From positions 1 to 24,317 of the IMG/VR virus record IMGVR_UViG_3300025647_000264: a DNA stretch of 24,317 bases; one strand, written 5' to 3'. Below are positions 17,501 through 23,290 of the stretch, piece by piece. The position numbers and the translations under genes were made by a program. Under the pieces are notes generated by a model. It had not been told where the DNA came from. It made no database searches and worked only from the letters and a program-made list of their open reading frames with translations. This DNA is from a virus. Positions within the stretch are counted from its first letter, which is position 1; each line of letters starts with the position of its first letter.

Positions 17501-19010
17501 CAGCTTTTAAAGGCTTATCACCAAGCCTCTTAAACCACGCAACTGTCATATTAATCAGATCCGGTACAGATGAATGACCAATCACATCATCATATAACCA
17601 CCAAAAGGTTTTTGAAACTTTTTCAGCCCAGTTGCTAACATAATCAAAGGCCTTTTCTAGATTAGGAAAAACCTTAAAAACGTCAATTTCTTTTAAATAT
17701 ATTTTAATATTACTAAAAGCATTTGTTAAAAACTTTTCAAGATCTTTTACAACCGTAACAAATGTTGCCTTTAAATCAATCTTACTAACAAAAGTTTTTA
17801 CTTTAGCAATAGCTTTTAATAACAATGCCTCAAATACTGTAAAGGTGTTTTGAAAAACCAGTTTTAACTGTTGACCTATTGCTGAAAAGATAGCAACAGT
17901 AAACAAGGCAATATCTTTTAACTGTTGTACAAGAGGGTTTAAAGCATTTGCTATTAAATTGAATACTCGTTCAACAGAAGACAAAGGTTCTATAACATTT
18001 CTTAAAATTGTGCTTTTTAAGATTATTATATGATATTCAAAATCTTCTGCAAACATTAAAACACGATTAGCAACTTTATCAATATATTTTGCAATGTTTG
18101 GAAAAGCACTGAAAAAGTACCTTGCCATAGAATCAAACGCTATTTTTACAGCTTGAGATAGATTCCCTACAGATTCTGCTAATGTTATTGTTGTTTTGTT
18201 AAAAGCCCTTTGGACAGCCGCCTCAGCTTTAAGAGAGGCTCTTAGAATTTTATCAGTAGACAATTCACCGGCTGTACTCATTTCACGCAAGCCAGCAATT
18301 GTTGTTGAAAGGGCTTTAGCTATTTCCCTTGTAAAGATTGGAGCATTTTCTGAAAGAGATCTAAATTCATCACCTTGCAACCTGCCTGATGCTAAAGCTT
18401 GACCAAGTTGTATAATAGCTGAATTAGCTTCTTGTGCATTAGCCCCTGATAGCTTTAAAGACTGTGCAACTGTTTTTGTAACTCTTGCGGCATCTTGTTG
18501 GCTTAAATTAAATTCTTTTCCAGAAAGAGATATTTTAGAAAATAATGTAGTAATAGCGTTTAAATCTGAACGCGTACTTATTGAAATTCTTCTCGTCTCT
18601 TTAATAGCATTATTAAAGTCAGCTTGACTGTTAGTAATGTTTTTTAGTTTATTATCTAAAAGTACAAAATCATCTGCAGTATTAGCAAAAAATTTGACTG
18701 TTTGGAAAGAAGCAAAAGCAACTGCTGCACCTTTTAAGGCAATATTAAGTCTATTAAAATTATAAGTAGACTTATTTGAAGCTCTGTCGATCTTGTTAAA
18801 AGTCTTTTGACCTTCATTACCTAACTTGTTTAAATTTTTAGTTACAGCTTTTGTATTGCTATCTAATGTAGTTAATCCGTCATTTGAAGACATCTTAAAT
18901 CTTGGTATTTTAGCATTTTTAGCTAAATCAGCAATTTTTCTATTTAAAGCTGCTAATTTTTGACTAGCATCTTCTGTAGCCAAGGAAACAGGAACAACTA
19001 CACCGGACAT
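11562..19010 (-). CDS. Tape measure protein, 2482 residues
   Basis: ATG at 19010 with AGGTG 4 bases upstream. The N-terminal tape-measure domain is marked by LQGDEFRSLSENAPIFTREI at about residues 207-226. The next thousand residues are helical with several hydrophobic stretches, the strongest at about 955-1040 (GIIFFTTTVSQAIAAAV, LVGPLLLIAGTIASLGVIF), which could form the membrane-crossing part during DNA entry. A box reading SDSIPAMLSNGE(Y/F)V recurs near residues 1275, 2127 and 2368. A long coiled-coil region (about 1370-1780) precedes a Gly/Ser/Phe-rich part and a Gly/Met tandem repeat. At about 1.5 angstrom per residue the tail would be roughly 370 nm, among the longer known. No lytic transglycosylase or peptidase motif was recognised. 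It is the largest gene, following the chaperones as expected. Confidence 0.95.
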   Translation of the reverse strand: MSGVVVPVSLATEDASQKLAALNRKIADLAKNAKIPRFKMSSNDGLTTLDSNTKAVTKNLNKLGNEGQKTFNKIDRASNKSTYNFNRLNIALKGAAVAFASFQTVKFFANTADDFVLLDNKLKNITNSQADFNNAIKETRRISISTRSDLNAITTLFSKISLSGKEFNLSQQDAARVTKTVAQSLKLSGANAQEANSAIIQLGQALASGRLQGDEFRSLSENAPIFTREIAKALSTTIAGLREMSTAGELSTDKILRASLKAEAAVQRAFNKTTITLAESVGNLSQAVKIAFDSMARYFFSAFPNIAKYIDKVANRVLMFAEDFEYHIIILKSTILRNVIEPLSSVERVFNLIANALNPLVQQLKDIALFTVAIFSAIGQQLKLVFQNTFTVFEALLLKAIAKVKTFVSKIDLKATFVTVVKDLEKFLTNAFSNIKIYLKEIDVFKVFPNLEKAFDYVSNWAEKVSKTFWWLYDDVIGHSSVPDLINMTVAWFKRLGDKPLKAVKSFTNDVANGFASTSSKVKAMLFTTGALLTAFSRIRTEAFNLSKILLKVGLVLTGVFATFSALFVLPDKDFQKKLKEMGLTFGDIFKADSVLDSLGKIKDVVFEIIKTMQYRVNDLGIVRFFKQAAGIKDIYPGTLYGTPVDTSESSRVGRGRKRRLKDKPVIGHDFLNAFPSKEETGTFDYRVGAATTIVGAISYGISKLLDGGPLRSFILSLVSTVGVVLTTGAVGSKAVNTFFQDVAYNFVEIIAKGIRLILPHNAFANPAAALSVVLKSMLLFETFRTKFMDMIKFTVTAPTKAAINLEKFFERRTMVRNLEKIQKGFTDASNQIARQVPAANAAFARKEWLFNVASGGRFSLGDVDRRLRTKDFTGLSPVELAAFKKLYEAAQIQREAIIRQQKFNSSDFQNNYRKSVAELKSGIKEISKTFKENVAETKQGIISTFANLGGIIGATGGFQLGSAIALDLGDKATSLEKLGIIFFTTTVSQAIAAAVTTALGAGLVAVFSSIVFPALAAIFGAPLVGPLLLIAGTIASLGVIFRNLPEEMANDLNKWLDKRLKRPVSEKYEKARSSYLSLTKDIPGAESALEGVEFLGKKVKLLVLSIFEGFGGESTEKLKNEVNQVWSTGFAGVLRRVAEAALNGFEGPAQDRLEGMFAYWLDQIVAFLQPAVDLFNYLKERAIYYYERIVLDVSVFFESVGDLFKDTKEWVTTVFSVDYLKEKINNLFDAIGDKFVDLFNEVTGVSVSKNSSTVPPPLKKATGGYIIGPGTGTSDSIPAMLSNGEYVVNAEQTKKFLPLLEQINSGTYSRFEKGGSVGPRVSNAVSENLDVITGKNILIKTANQITVSDAVNAAINNPILKANESFTQPESNRFDDFLSKFEKIKDNMMSGFSKTFGNMTSGNQGILSFQESLKKLGYTVSVETADKLSYLNYKIVTLGGELTSLEEKLAKEKQPKARELLENQINQIKSYRKKIIEEGIASTKSSSIKSSSGIGSGDVEDSFKNLGIDLNAYAEGLTQLSKPFFSNIKGFSKSYKDAETALKNAKTSKDLLKAIKQQIKARKDANELLEKEVFLYGSAKDKLSILNTSLGVDFNSYFKNLDNVAPNLLEKLKALRDVLKIAKDKSLEAGSSLEDIFKATVAERDAKEATERLLESQVLLYGNTKSKIETINKILENSNLDETNERLSQAFDSLKKMITNAKADLRSLGKLAELTPTESARLGRERVNELNKNILAKKILESKLGTGTKEEDDRYLNTLQAVDKNIETLRKESSANNTISLIARGLVSGFKESFVSGIKSFIRGEGDIKSLAHSLSEKIFDMALEGFTDSLFDSLNFEGLFEDAMSGLKEFFGKTTEIDLSDTIFQTSVSSFATSVGIFAAAVTANAADTAGGLLESLPDSFSKSFSDLDKSDFFGTTLDNAIINPSSEDSFWGNSLTGVLDTTFKDKSSDLPFGNAGKDLLSFESILQTGNTPSQAEESFFSNLTTGFGDFFGEASTTIADLFGESGFIGKTVSDLFGSLSSGLSSLFNFGGSGSGGIFSGLSSLFSSGSSSGGGMFSGLSSLFGSLFGGSGSSGGLFSGIGGLFSSLFGGSGGGSGFLSLFSSILPMLGFADGGFISGAGTARSDSIPAMLSNGEFVMNAASTKRYLPLLSRLNAKGFANGGVVGSSTGPRGYFLGGLISMLPALFGGAGGMLGGAGGMLGGMGGMLGGMGGMLGGMGGIFGSLLPMIMGLFQKKADGGLVKKPKKMFIGGLISALPAIASGVGGAGAAAAGAGGLFGSLAGLFGGGMGGLFSGLNMTSLLGGGGMGGFMNMFGSLMGSGSGMMGGLAGIFKMLGPIMAIINMFKKKPEPNGYATGGFVSGAGTATSDSIPAMLSNGEFVVRAGVTKAYRPLLEKMNNGGLVGFAEGGLVTEALTSTPDFSRSSDLITTRETNNNSKQQIINLNVTGDISRQTKAEIMRMIPQITTGVNANNKERGKKE
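12349..12443 (-). repeat. 21-base tandem repeat in the tape measure gene
   Basis: Units begin at + positions 12349, 12370, 12391, 12412 and 12433. The first three are nearly identical; the last two differ by a few bases. Each codes for seven residues of the form GGMLGGM or GGMLGGA. Because the unit is a multiple of three, copy-number change would lengthen or shorten the protein without a frameshift. Confidence 0.9.
12700..12950 (-). repeat. Gly/Ser/Phe-rich repeats of 18-21 residues in the tape measure gene
   Basis: At least four degenerate units carry (S)GLSSLF followed by a Gly/Ser run and GG(I/M/L)F: for example SGLSSLFNFGGSGSGGIF and SGLSSLFSSGSSSGGGMF. The DNA is also visibly repetitive (recurring aacaagctggayaggccact). 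The segment lies between the coiled-coil part and the second SDSIPAML box. Confidence 0.8.
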
Positions 19011-19017
19011 AATACAC

Positions 19018-19293
19018 CTACTTATAACTTACAATAATTCCGTTTGGTTTTAAAAATCTGTTAGATAACAGCGTTTTTTCAATAAAATACTCAGGTGCTT
19101 GTTGCGAAGAACCTTTGTTTAAATACTCAAGATACTCTGTGTTGTTTTCAACACCTGATTTAGTAACTGTCCAGTTGTCTCTTGCATTCCCAGTATCAAC
19201 AGGTGTAACAGCTCTTAACTGTTCAACAAGCTTATGTTTGAGTTTTTCTAAATCAACATTTTTTAAAACGTCTTTTAATTCGATTTTTACCAT
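19018..19293 (-). CDS. HK97 gp10-like neck/tail-completion family protein
   Basis: A 91-residue protein overlapping the chaperone T frame by 7 bases (ATGGTAA). A possible ribosome site, GGAG, lies 12 bases upstream, so coupling to the T frame is likely. Motifs are characteristic: LRAVTPVDTGNARDNWTVT, then NNTEYLEYLNKGSSQQAPEY and FIEKTLL. The TPVDTGxAR(D/N)xW and YxxxLNxGSSxQAPxxF pattern is shared by the HK97 gp10 group of neck or tail-completion proteins. Family members usually lie in the head-tail joining cluster near the terminator; here the gene sits between tail chaperones and tape measure. It may act in tail completion or as a tape-measure partner. Its length is short for the family. 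Confidence 0.75.
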   Translation of the reverse strand: MVKIELKDVLKNVDLEKLKHKLVEQLRAVTPVDTGNARDNWTVTKSGVENNTEYLEYLNKGSSQQAPEYFIEKTLLSNRFLKPNGIIVSYK

Positions 19294-19619
19294 TTCAATT
19301 TATCTCCACCTTTAGCATTCATCAATTTCATGAAGAAAGCTGAATTCTTAAGATTAGCAGTATTACCTTCTTTGTTTCTAGAATCTTCTGCAATCCTTGC
19401 TAAAGAAGAAAATATTTTTTCTGGTTTTTCTTTAACACCAAACGATTGCATTATTAAAGCAGTTCTGTAATCTTCTCTCCAACCAATAGGACGTTTATCA
19501 AGAAACAACATCCACTTTTGAAACTCATCATTTGGCATTTCATTTTCAAGTTGATAAACAGGCGTTCTTAATAAAAGAGCTAGCTCAAATAAAGCTAACT
19601 CTTCTTCGCCTATTTCTAC
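19287..19619 (-). CDS. T-frame extension of the tail assembly chaperone (gpGT), made by -1 frameshift
   Basis: This frame has no needed start of its own: it is open upstream to the slippery site and reads VEIGEEELALFELALLLRTP on entry. It continues through NEMPNDEFQKWMLFLD and RPIGWREDYRTALI, the conserved W...RPxGWREDxR pattern of lambda gpT-type proteins. An internal ATG at 19538 lacks a ribosome site and would delete conserved residues, so frameshifting is the better model. After slippage the join is ...LVEGK-VEIG..., giving a 215-residue fusion (105 from G, 110 from T). In lambda the T part of gpGT binds the tail tube protein while the G part coats the tape measure during assembly. It is absent from the finished virion in that system. 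Confidence 0.9.
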   Translation of the reverse strand, partial: VEIGEEELALFELALLLRTPVYQLENEMPNDEFQKWMLFLDKRPIGWREDYRTALIMQSFGVKEKPEKIFSSLARIAEDSRNKEGNTANLKNSAFFMKLMNAKGGDKLKW

Positions 19620-19933
19620 TTTCCCTCGACTAAACCAGAGAATTGCATAATATTGTTAGAAAGTTTTGACAACTCATCAATAGAGAAATCATCAAAATCT
19701 TCATCAGAAAGACTTTCAGCGTCTTCTACTCCAAGACGAATAACTTTTCGAAGGATATCATAATGCTTATCTTCATCGGTTTCAGCTTGAATTGCAAGCT
19801 GTCTAATTTCATTTACTTCTGAGATGCTCAGCTTGAAAATTTTGACGTCTTCACCCATGAATTTAACTGTCTTGCTTAACTTACGACCAACAAGACCTTT
19901 GATACCTTTACCTTCTACTTTGATAACAGACAT
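19616..19933 (-). CDS. Tail assembly chaperone, gpG-like
   Basis: A 105-residue protein starting at ATG in a TAATG overlap, with AGAGGTG just upstream. It opens with a short basic segment (VEGKGIKGLVGRKLSKTVKF), then MGEDVKIFKLSISEVNEI and a helical acidic C-terminal half (DEDFDDFSIDELSKLSNNI). The reading of 'phage tail assembly chaperone' rests on three points: position between tube and tape measure genes, an acidic C-terminal half ending in a canonical slippery site, and an adjoining frame with clear gpT features. The short form is expected to be the main product, with a small fraction read through to gpGT. It acts in the cytoplasm on the tape measure protein and is not part of the mature particle in lambda. 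Confidence 0.88.
   Translation of the reverse strand: MSVIKVEGKGIKGLVGRKLSKTVKFMGEDVKIFKLSISEVNEIRQLAIQAETDEDKHYDILRKVIRLGVEDAESLSDEDFDDFSIDELSKLSNNIMQFSGLVEGK
19619..19625 (-). other. -1 ribosomal frameshift heptamer GGGAAAG
   Basis: On the minus strand the G gene ends GAG GGA AAG TAG. The heptamer G GGA AAG fits X XXY YYZ and is identical to the lambda G-T slippery sequence. It lies immediately before the G stop. A one-base backward slip enters the open T frame with valine. No obvious pseudoknot was seen downstream. Confidence 0.92.
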
Positions 19934-20160
19934 TATTCACCTCTAAATTCTTTTTTATTTACCAGTTGAAAATCATCAACCATTTTTCTTAATCCATGCA
20001 GTTTAGCTAGTGTTTCAAAAACTTCTGCACCCTTTTCTTGATCACCTTCAAAGTCTTTCAACCTATCAAAGGTTTTCCTAATACTAATATCTATAGCTTT
20101 TCGCATATGCTTTGTTGTTGTTTTTAGAACAAAGCTTGTACTAAAAGGTTTATCTTTCAT
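19933..20160 (-). CDS. Hypothetical 75-residue basic helical protein
   Basis: The family is not recognised. It starts at ATG with TAGGA 9 bases upstream, follows the tube gene terminator, and ends in a TAATG overlap with the G chaperone, so it is coupled to it. The protein is basic at its N-terminal half (KTTTKHMRKAIDISIRKTFDRL) and mixed in the second half (GAEVFETLAKLHGLRKMVDDF), predicted as two or three helices. No cysteine, signal peptide or membrane segment. Position suggests a third member of the tail chaperone group or a tube/tape measure assembly factor. No motif proves this. Confidence 0.65.
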   Translation of the reverse strand: MKDKPFSTSFVLKTTTKHMRKAIDISIRKTFDRLKDFEGDQEKGAEVFETLAKLHGLRKMVDDFQLVNKKEFRGE

Positions 20161-20176
20161 TCAAATATTCCTAAAT

Positions 20177-20204
20177 AAAGGGTAGCATCATTGTACTACC
20201 CTTT
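20177..20204 (-). terminator. Intrinsic terminator-like hairpin after the major tail protein gene
   Basis: A perfect 9-base-pair stem, AAAGGGTAG/CTACCCTTT, encloses a 10-base loop; read on the minus strand it is followed by ATTT. It lies in the largest gap of the window (57 bases), 13 bases after the tube gene stop. The U run is short, so termination is probably partial. It would reduce chaperone and tape measure transcription relative to the abundant tube protein. Confidence 0.75.
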
Positions 20205-20217
20205 TGTTAATTAACTA

Positions 20218-20802
20218 TTAAGCAGCATCAACAGTATAGATTCCAAAGAATTCTGATTGAGCTGATAAAGTCAATGTTGCTGTGTTAGCGTCAGTTAATT
20301 GAGGGTTAAGCAACAAAGCCTCGATTTTACCGATAAAATACCAAACAGAGTTTTCAACACTACCAATACCAGTTGTACCGGTGGTAGAGTCATAACCAGT
20401 AGGTTCAGTGTTCATAAGAGCAAAACGGAACACATACTGATTACCATCACCAACAGCAGCACCTAACAGAGTAGAATCAGCCCAATCAGAAGCTACTAAA
20501 TTGATTGTCAGTTCTAAGTTAGGTGAATCTGATTGACCTTGGATTTGTTGTGAAGTTTTTGCACCATAAACAGGAACGTTTACAATGTTAGGTGGTGTAC
20601 CTAATGAAGGAAACTCACGAACGTTTTTAACACGTACAAAAGTATTTGCAGCTTTAGTACCACCTGATGATTCAATCTCTGTAGCAAACAAAGCATCAAA
20701 CTCAGCTTTTGTATCTAATGTTGCAAAATCAGGCGGTGTGCTTGGCATAGCTAATGCCAAGTCAGAAAACATACCCGCGCCAATAGATGATAAATGAGAC
20801 AT
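20218..20802 (-). CDS. Major tail (tube) protein
   Basis: A 194-residue protein whose ATG overlaps the terminator gene stop (TAATG), with GGAG 7 bases upstream. It forms the hexameric tube in this type of tail. The sequence is strand-rich: VRVKNVREFPSLGTPPN, then VYGAKTSQQIQGQSDSP, LELTINLVASDW, YVFRFALMNTEP and a final LTLSAQSEFFGIY. The central SxQxxGQSDxPxLELTIN stretch with FxxxxN and an end of TLTLSxQSE is typical of tail tube proteins of lambda-like phages. It lies directly after the terminator-type gene and before the chaperones. The downstream hairpin fits high expression. Confidence 0.88.
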   Translation of the reverse strand: MSHLSSIGAGMFSDLALAMPSTPPDFATLDTKAEFDALFATEIESSGGTKAANTFVRVKNVREFPSLGTPPNIVNVPVYGAKTSQQIQGQSDSPNLELTINLVASDWADSTLLGAAVGDGNQYVFRFALMNTEPTGYDSTTGTTGIGSVENSVWYFIGKIEALLLNPQLTDANTATLTLSAQSEFFGIYTVDAA

Positions 20803-21206
20803 TAACTTTCTCCGAAGAAATTAAAAGGGATTGTATATAAAGTTCGATACAAATCACTATTATCACGGTCAATACCGTCTGGTGATAAGGAACTGTTACT
20901 AAACTGTATAACACCTGCATCTACTTTAATAGATTTGCCTTGTAGATAGGCATCAAGTGTATCTGCTAATAAATTAGAACTGCTTGGTCCTTTATTTTTA
21001 ACAGTAAATATTTCTATATTCAATAAACCTCTTGCTGATGTCAGGTTGATTCCGGTATCAGAAGACAATATTGTAACTCTCAAATAATCACTATTCTCTA
21101 CTTTACCTGTAAAGTTGCTAGGAAATATTTTGATATTCTCACTTAACCATGCTTCTGTACTAAACACAGAAAACACAGCCTCTTGCGTTGCTGAATATTT
21201 ACCCAT
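20802..21206 (-). CDS. Tail terminator-type protein (DUF4128-like)
   Basis: A 134-residue protein starting at a TAATG overlap, with AGAGG upstream. Pattern: N-terminal helix (ATQEAVFSVFSTEAWL), strand (DYLRVTILSS), then RGLLNIEIFTVKNKGPS with a helix (SNLLADTLDAYLQGK), and a C-terminal DLYRTLYTIPFNFFGE. The order of helix, strand, GxLxIxIFT(V), helix LADxLDAYLQGK and a final strand is that of the phage tail terminator-like family. In assembled virions this protein forms the ring that stops tube growth and links the tail to the head. Position just before the tube gene supports the call. Confidence 0.75.
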   Translation of the reverse strand: MGKYSATQEAVFSVFSTEAWLSENIKIFPSNFTGKVENSDYLRVTILSSDTGINLTSARGLLNIEIFTVKNKGPSSSNLLADTLDAYLQGKSIKVDAGVIQFSNSSLSPDGIDRDNSDLYRTLYTIPFNFFGES

Positions 21207-21562
21207 TATGCTACCTCTACAGTTTTTACTTTCAAGATATAACCATCACTTTCAAATGGTGTTTTTAGTTTGTAAGTTTTACTGTCAAAAGTAACAGTAT
21301 CAAAAACACCAAAATCACTAACATCACTCTGTTTAAAAAGAATATCATAATAAAAAGAATGAGAACCATCTTGTTGTTTTTTAGTTACTTTCTCAACAAC
21401 ACCTTTTACTACTATTGAACTAACATACTCAGAAGTGCTTGTTCCTGTTGAAAAATCAAAAGAACCTTCTGAGTATTTATTGATAGTTATGTCTTTAGCA
21501 AGAGTACCTATTAGTTTAAAAGCTAGATCTACATTTCTCTTAACTAAACTATCTAAGCTCAT
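21206..21562 (-). CDS. Head-closure / head-tail joining-type protein
   Basis: A 118-residue protein starting in a TAATG overlap. Motifs: LVKRNVDLAFKLIGTLAKDI, then a strand pair VKGVVEKVTKKQ, FYYDILFKQ and FDTVTFDSKTYKLKTPFES, with a closing DGYILKVKTVEVA. The layout of a helical N-terminus followed by a small beta barrel, with a strand reading TVTFDxKTYKL, resembles the head-closure proteins that sit between portal-side adaptor and tail terminator. It lies in exactly that place in the gene order. No catalytic residues are expected. Identification rests mainly on fold pattern and context. Confidence 0.6.
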   Translation of the reverse strand: MSLDSLVKRNVDLAFKLIGTLAKDITINKYSEGSFDFSTGTSTSEYVSSIVVKGVVEKVTKKQQDGSHSFYYDILFKQSDVSDFGVFDTVTFDSKTYKLKTPFESDGYILKVKTVEVA

Positions 21563-22041
21563 TAGTTAGCCCTCCACCAAGTCTTTGAACCAGCATTTAC
21601 TAGTAAAGGTCTTGTTAAAGAACGAACAGAATTAGATAGTTTGTTAGGGTTGTTTATGAACTCTAATTTAATAGAACCTACTTCTAAGTTTTTAACTGTA
21701 CCACTACTATCTAACAAGCCATCATTGTTTAATAAATGATAAGCTAGTTCTAGATTAGCTTTGATAATTCTGTTGGGAACAACAGTTTCTTCTAGAACAA
21801 CCAAAGAACCAATCTTAGGATCAAAGTATTCGCCAGTTCTAGGAAAAGCTAAATCTTGATCTTCATATACAGCCGAGCCTGTCCAAGACATTAAATCTAA
21901 CATGCTAGTGGCTGTAATTAAGGCTTGAGCTTTTAAAGTAGCATCTGCTTCAACCCATGCAGCTACATCTAATTTATCTGCAAAGTAAAGATCAGCCTCT
22001 TCTACTGTAACATAAGAATTAACGCCTTTAGACAAAGCCAT
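21562..22041 (-). CDS. Head-tail adaptor, DnaT-like family
   Basis: A 159-residue protein starting at ATG with AAGAGGTAAGTC upstream, 10 bases after the capsid gene. The N-terminus NSYVTVEEADLYFADKLDVAAW matches the family often named 'putative DnaT-like ssDNA binding', whose members open with YVSVxEADxYFAxR. Further features are ATSMLDLMSWTGSAVYEDQ with DLAFPRTGEYF, and a helical ANLELAYHLLN. The family sits between major capsid and tail terminator genes in many siphoviruses and acts as a head-tail connector; the DnaT name is historical and DNA binding is unproven. Position here is as expected. Confidence 0.75.
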   Translation of the reverse strand: MALSKGVNSYVTVEEADLYFADKLDVAAWVEADATLKAQALITATSMLDLMSWTGSAVYEDQDLAFPRTGEYFDPKIGSLVVLEETVVPNRIIKANLELAYHLLNNDGLLDSSGTVKNLEVGSIKLEFINNPNKLSNSVRSLTRPLLVNAGSKTWWRAN

Positions 22042-22051
22042 GACTTACCTC

Positions 22052-23263
22052 TTACGAGTGGAAAATAGGCAGGATGCCTAATGAAAGTGCAGAAGCAGAC
22101 TTACGAGTCCAAACACCAGTAGTACTTGCTAAGACATCTGTAGCAGCTGTTAATGCTTTTTGAGTACCAGACTCAAGAACATCATAGTAGTTTGCATTGC
22201 TTGGGAAAGCAACTTGAGAACCAGCCCAGTTGTAACCAGCAGGAGCTAATACATAACCCCAACGATACCAGATAGAAGTAGTACCACCACCATGATAAGC
22301 TTTAGCATCACGTTGAATCTCTACAGGATAAGGTACAGCCAGAGAAGACATTGCAATTGCACCAGGCAATACAATAAAAGAAGTCTTAGCCCCTGCAATA
22401 TCAACACCAGCACCTGTATTGATTTTAGTCAGTTCTGCACTTGACAGAGACTGATTAGCTCTGGTTTGGATTAAACGCAGTTTACCATTAAAGATAGTGT
22501 TGAATTCAATAGAACCATCACGAACACGATCACTATCTACTAAGTTAGCTGAACGTAAGGAAGACATTACTTCAGGAGAGGCTACTAAATAAGCGTATTC
22601 TGGAGAATAGTCTTTCCAAGCTTTATCCATTGCTTCTAAGAAGCCTTCAGCTCGTTGAGCACCAACATAAGCAGCATTAGCTGTTGTACCGTCAGCTTCA
22701 TAGCCTACTTTGTTGATCAGTTTAGCTGAACCTAAGTCTACATAGAAACCATATTTAAGGTCAGTAGGATCGTTGTCAAAGGTCTGACCACCTAAGCCTG
22801 TACCACCACCACCAACAGCAGCACCGTTGATAGCTTCAGAGATAGCAACACCACGTAAGATAGCCAGAATAGCATCGTGTTCGTCTGTAGCACGAGTTTG
22901 ACCGAAATCACGACCAATCTTAGCCAGACCGTCTTGTTGGCTGACAACTTGTTGCATATTAACAGAGTCAGCACCGTGAGTACGGACTGTTTTAATATAG
23001 TTTAAGAAATCAGAACTAAAGCTGGTAGTTGTACCGGCAGTTGCTGATGTCAAACTAGCAACGTTAATTGTTGGGTTTAAAGGTTTCATCCAACGCATCT
23101 GACCAACAAAGGTCTCTGTGCTGGTGTCGATTTGTGGGTTAGAACCTACGATACCTGTACCAGATAGCTTTTTAGCATCTGTGTAAGCTTCATCAGAGTA
23201 AGCACTAACTGCGCTTTGTAATGCGTATTCGGTAGCACCGTTAATATCAGTTCTTAAAGTCAT
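22052..23263 (-). CDS. Major capsid protein
   Basis: A 403-residue protein. The N-terminus (EYALQSAVSAYSDEAYTDAK) leads into a Gly/Thr-rich stretch and then a core with GLAKIGRDFGQTRATDEHD, LAILRGVAISEAINGA, AQRAEGFLEAMDKAWKDYSP, YAYLVASPEVMSSL and a late VPYPVEIQRDAKAYHGGG followed by IWYRWGYVLAPAGYNW. Size, position after the scaffold and the late strand-rich domain fit an HK97-fold capsid protein that forms the icosahedral shell. The start is fixed because TAA stands directly before the ATG in the same frame. No clear ribosome site is seen, which is odd for an abundant protein. No cleavage site was identified. Confidence 0.85.
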   Translation of the reverse strand: MTLRTDINGATEYALQSAVSAYSDEAYTDAKKLSGTGIVGSNPQIDTSTETFVGQMRWMKPLNPTINVASLTSATAGTTTSFSSDFLNYIKTVRTHGADSVNMQQVVSQQDGLAKIGRDFGQTRATDEHDAILAILRGVAISEAINGAAVGGGGTGLGGQTFDNDPTDLKYGFYVDLGSAKLINKVGYEADGTTANAAYVGAQRAEGFLEAMDKAWKDYSPEYAYLVASPEVMSSLRSANLVDSDRVRDGSIEFNTIFNGKLRLIQTRANQSLSSAELTKINTGAGVDIAGAKTSFIVLPGAIAMSSLAVPYPVEIQRDAKAYHGGGTTSIWYRWGYVLAPAGYNWAGSQVAFPSNANYYDVLESGTQKALTAATDVLASTTGVWTRKSASALSLGILPIFHS

Positions 23264-23290
23264 TTATTTATACCATTAATTAAAAATTTA

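Noticed and set aside
17095-17577. 160-residue + strand frame
   Set aside because: Antisense to the tape measure coding sequence, no ribosome site, no recognisable motif.
19287-19538. Stand-alone 83-residue gene starting at ATG 19538
   Set aside because: No ribosome site, and 27 conserved-looking codons upstream are open to the slippery heptamer; better read as the T part of a frameshift fusion.
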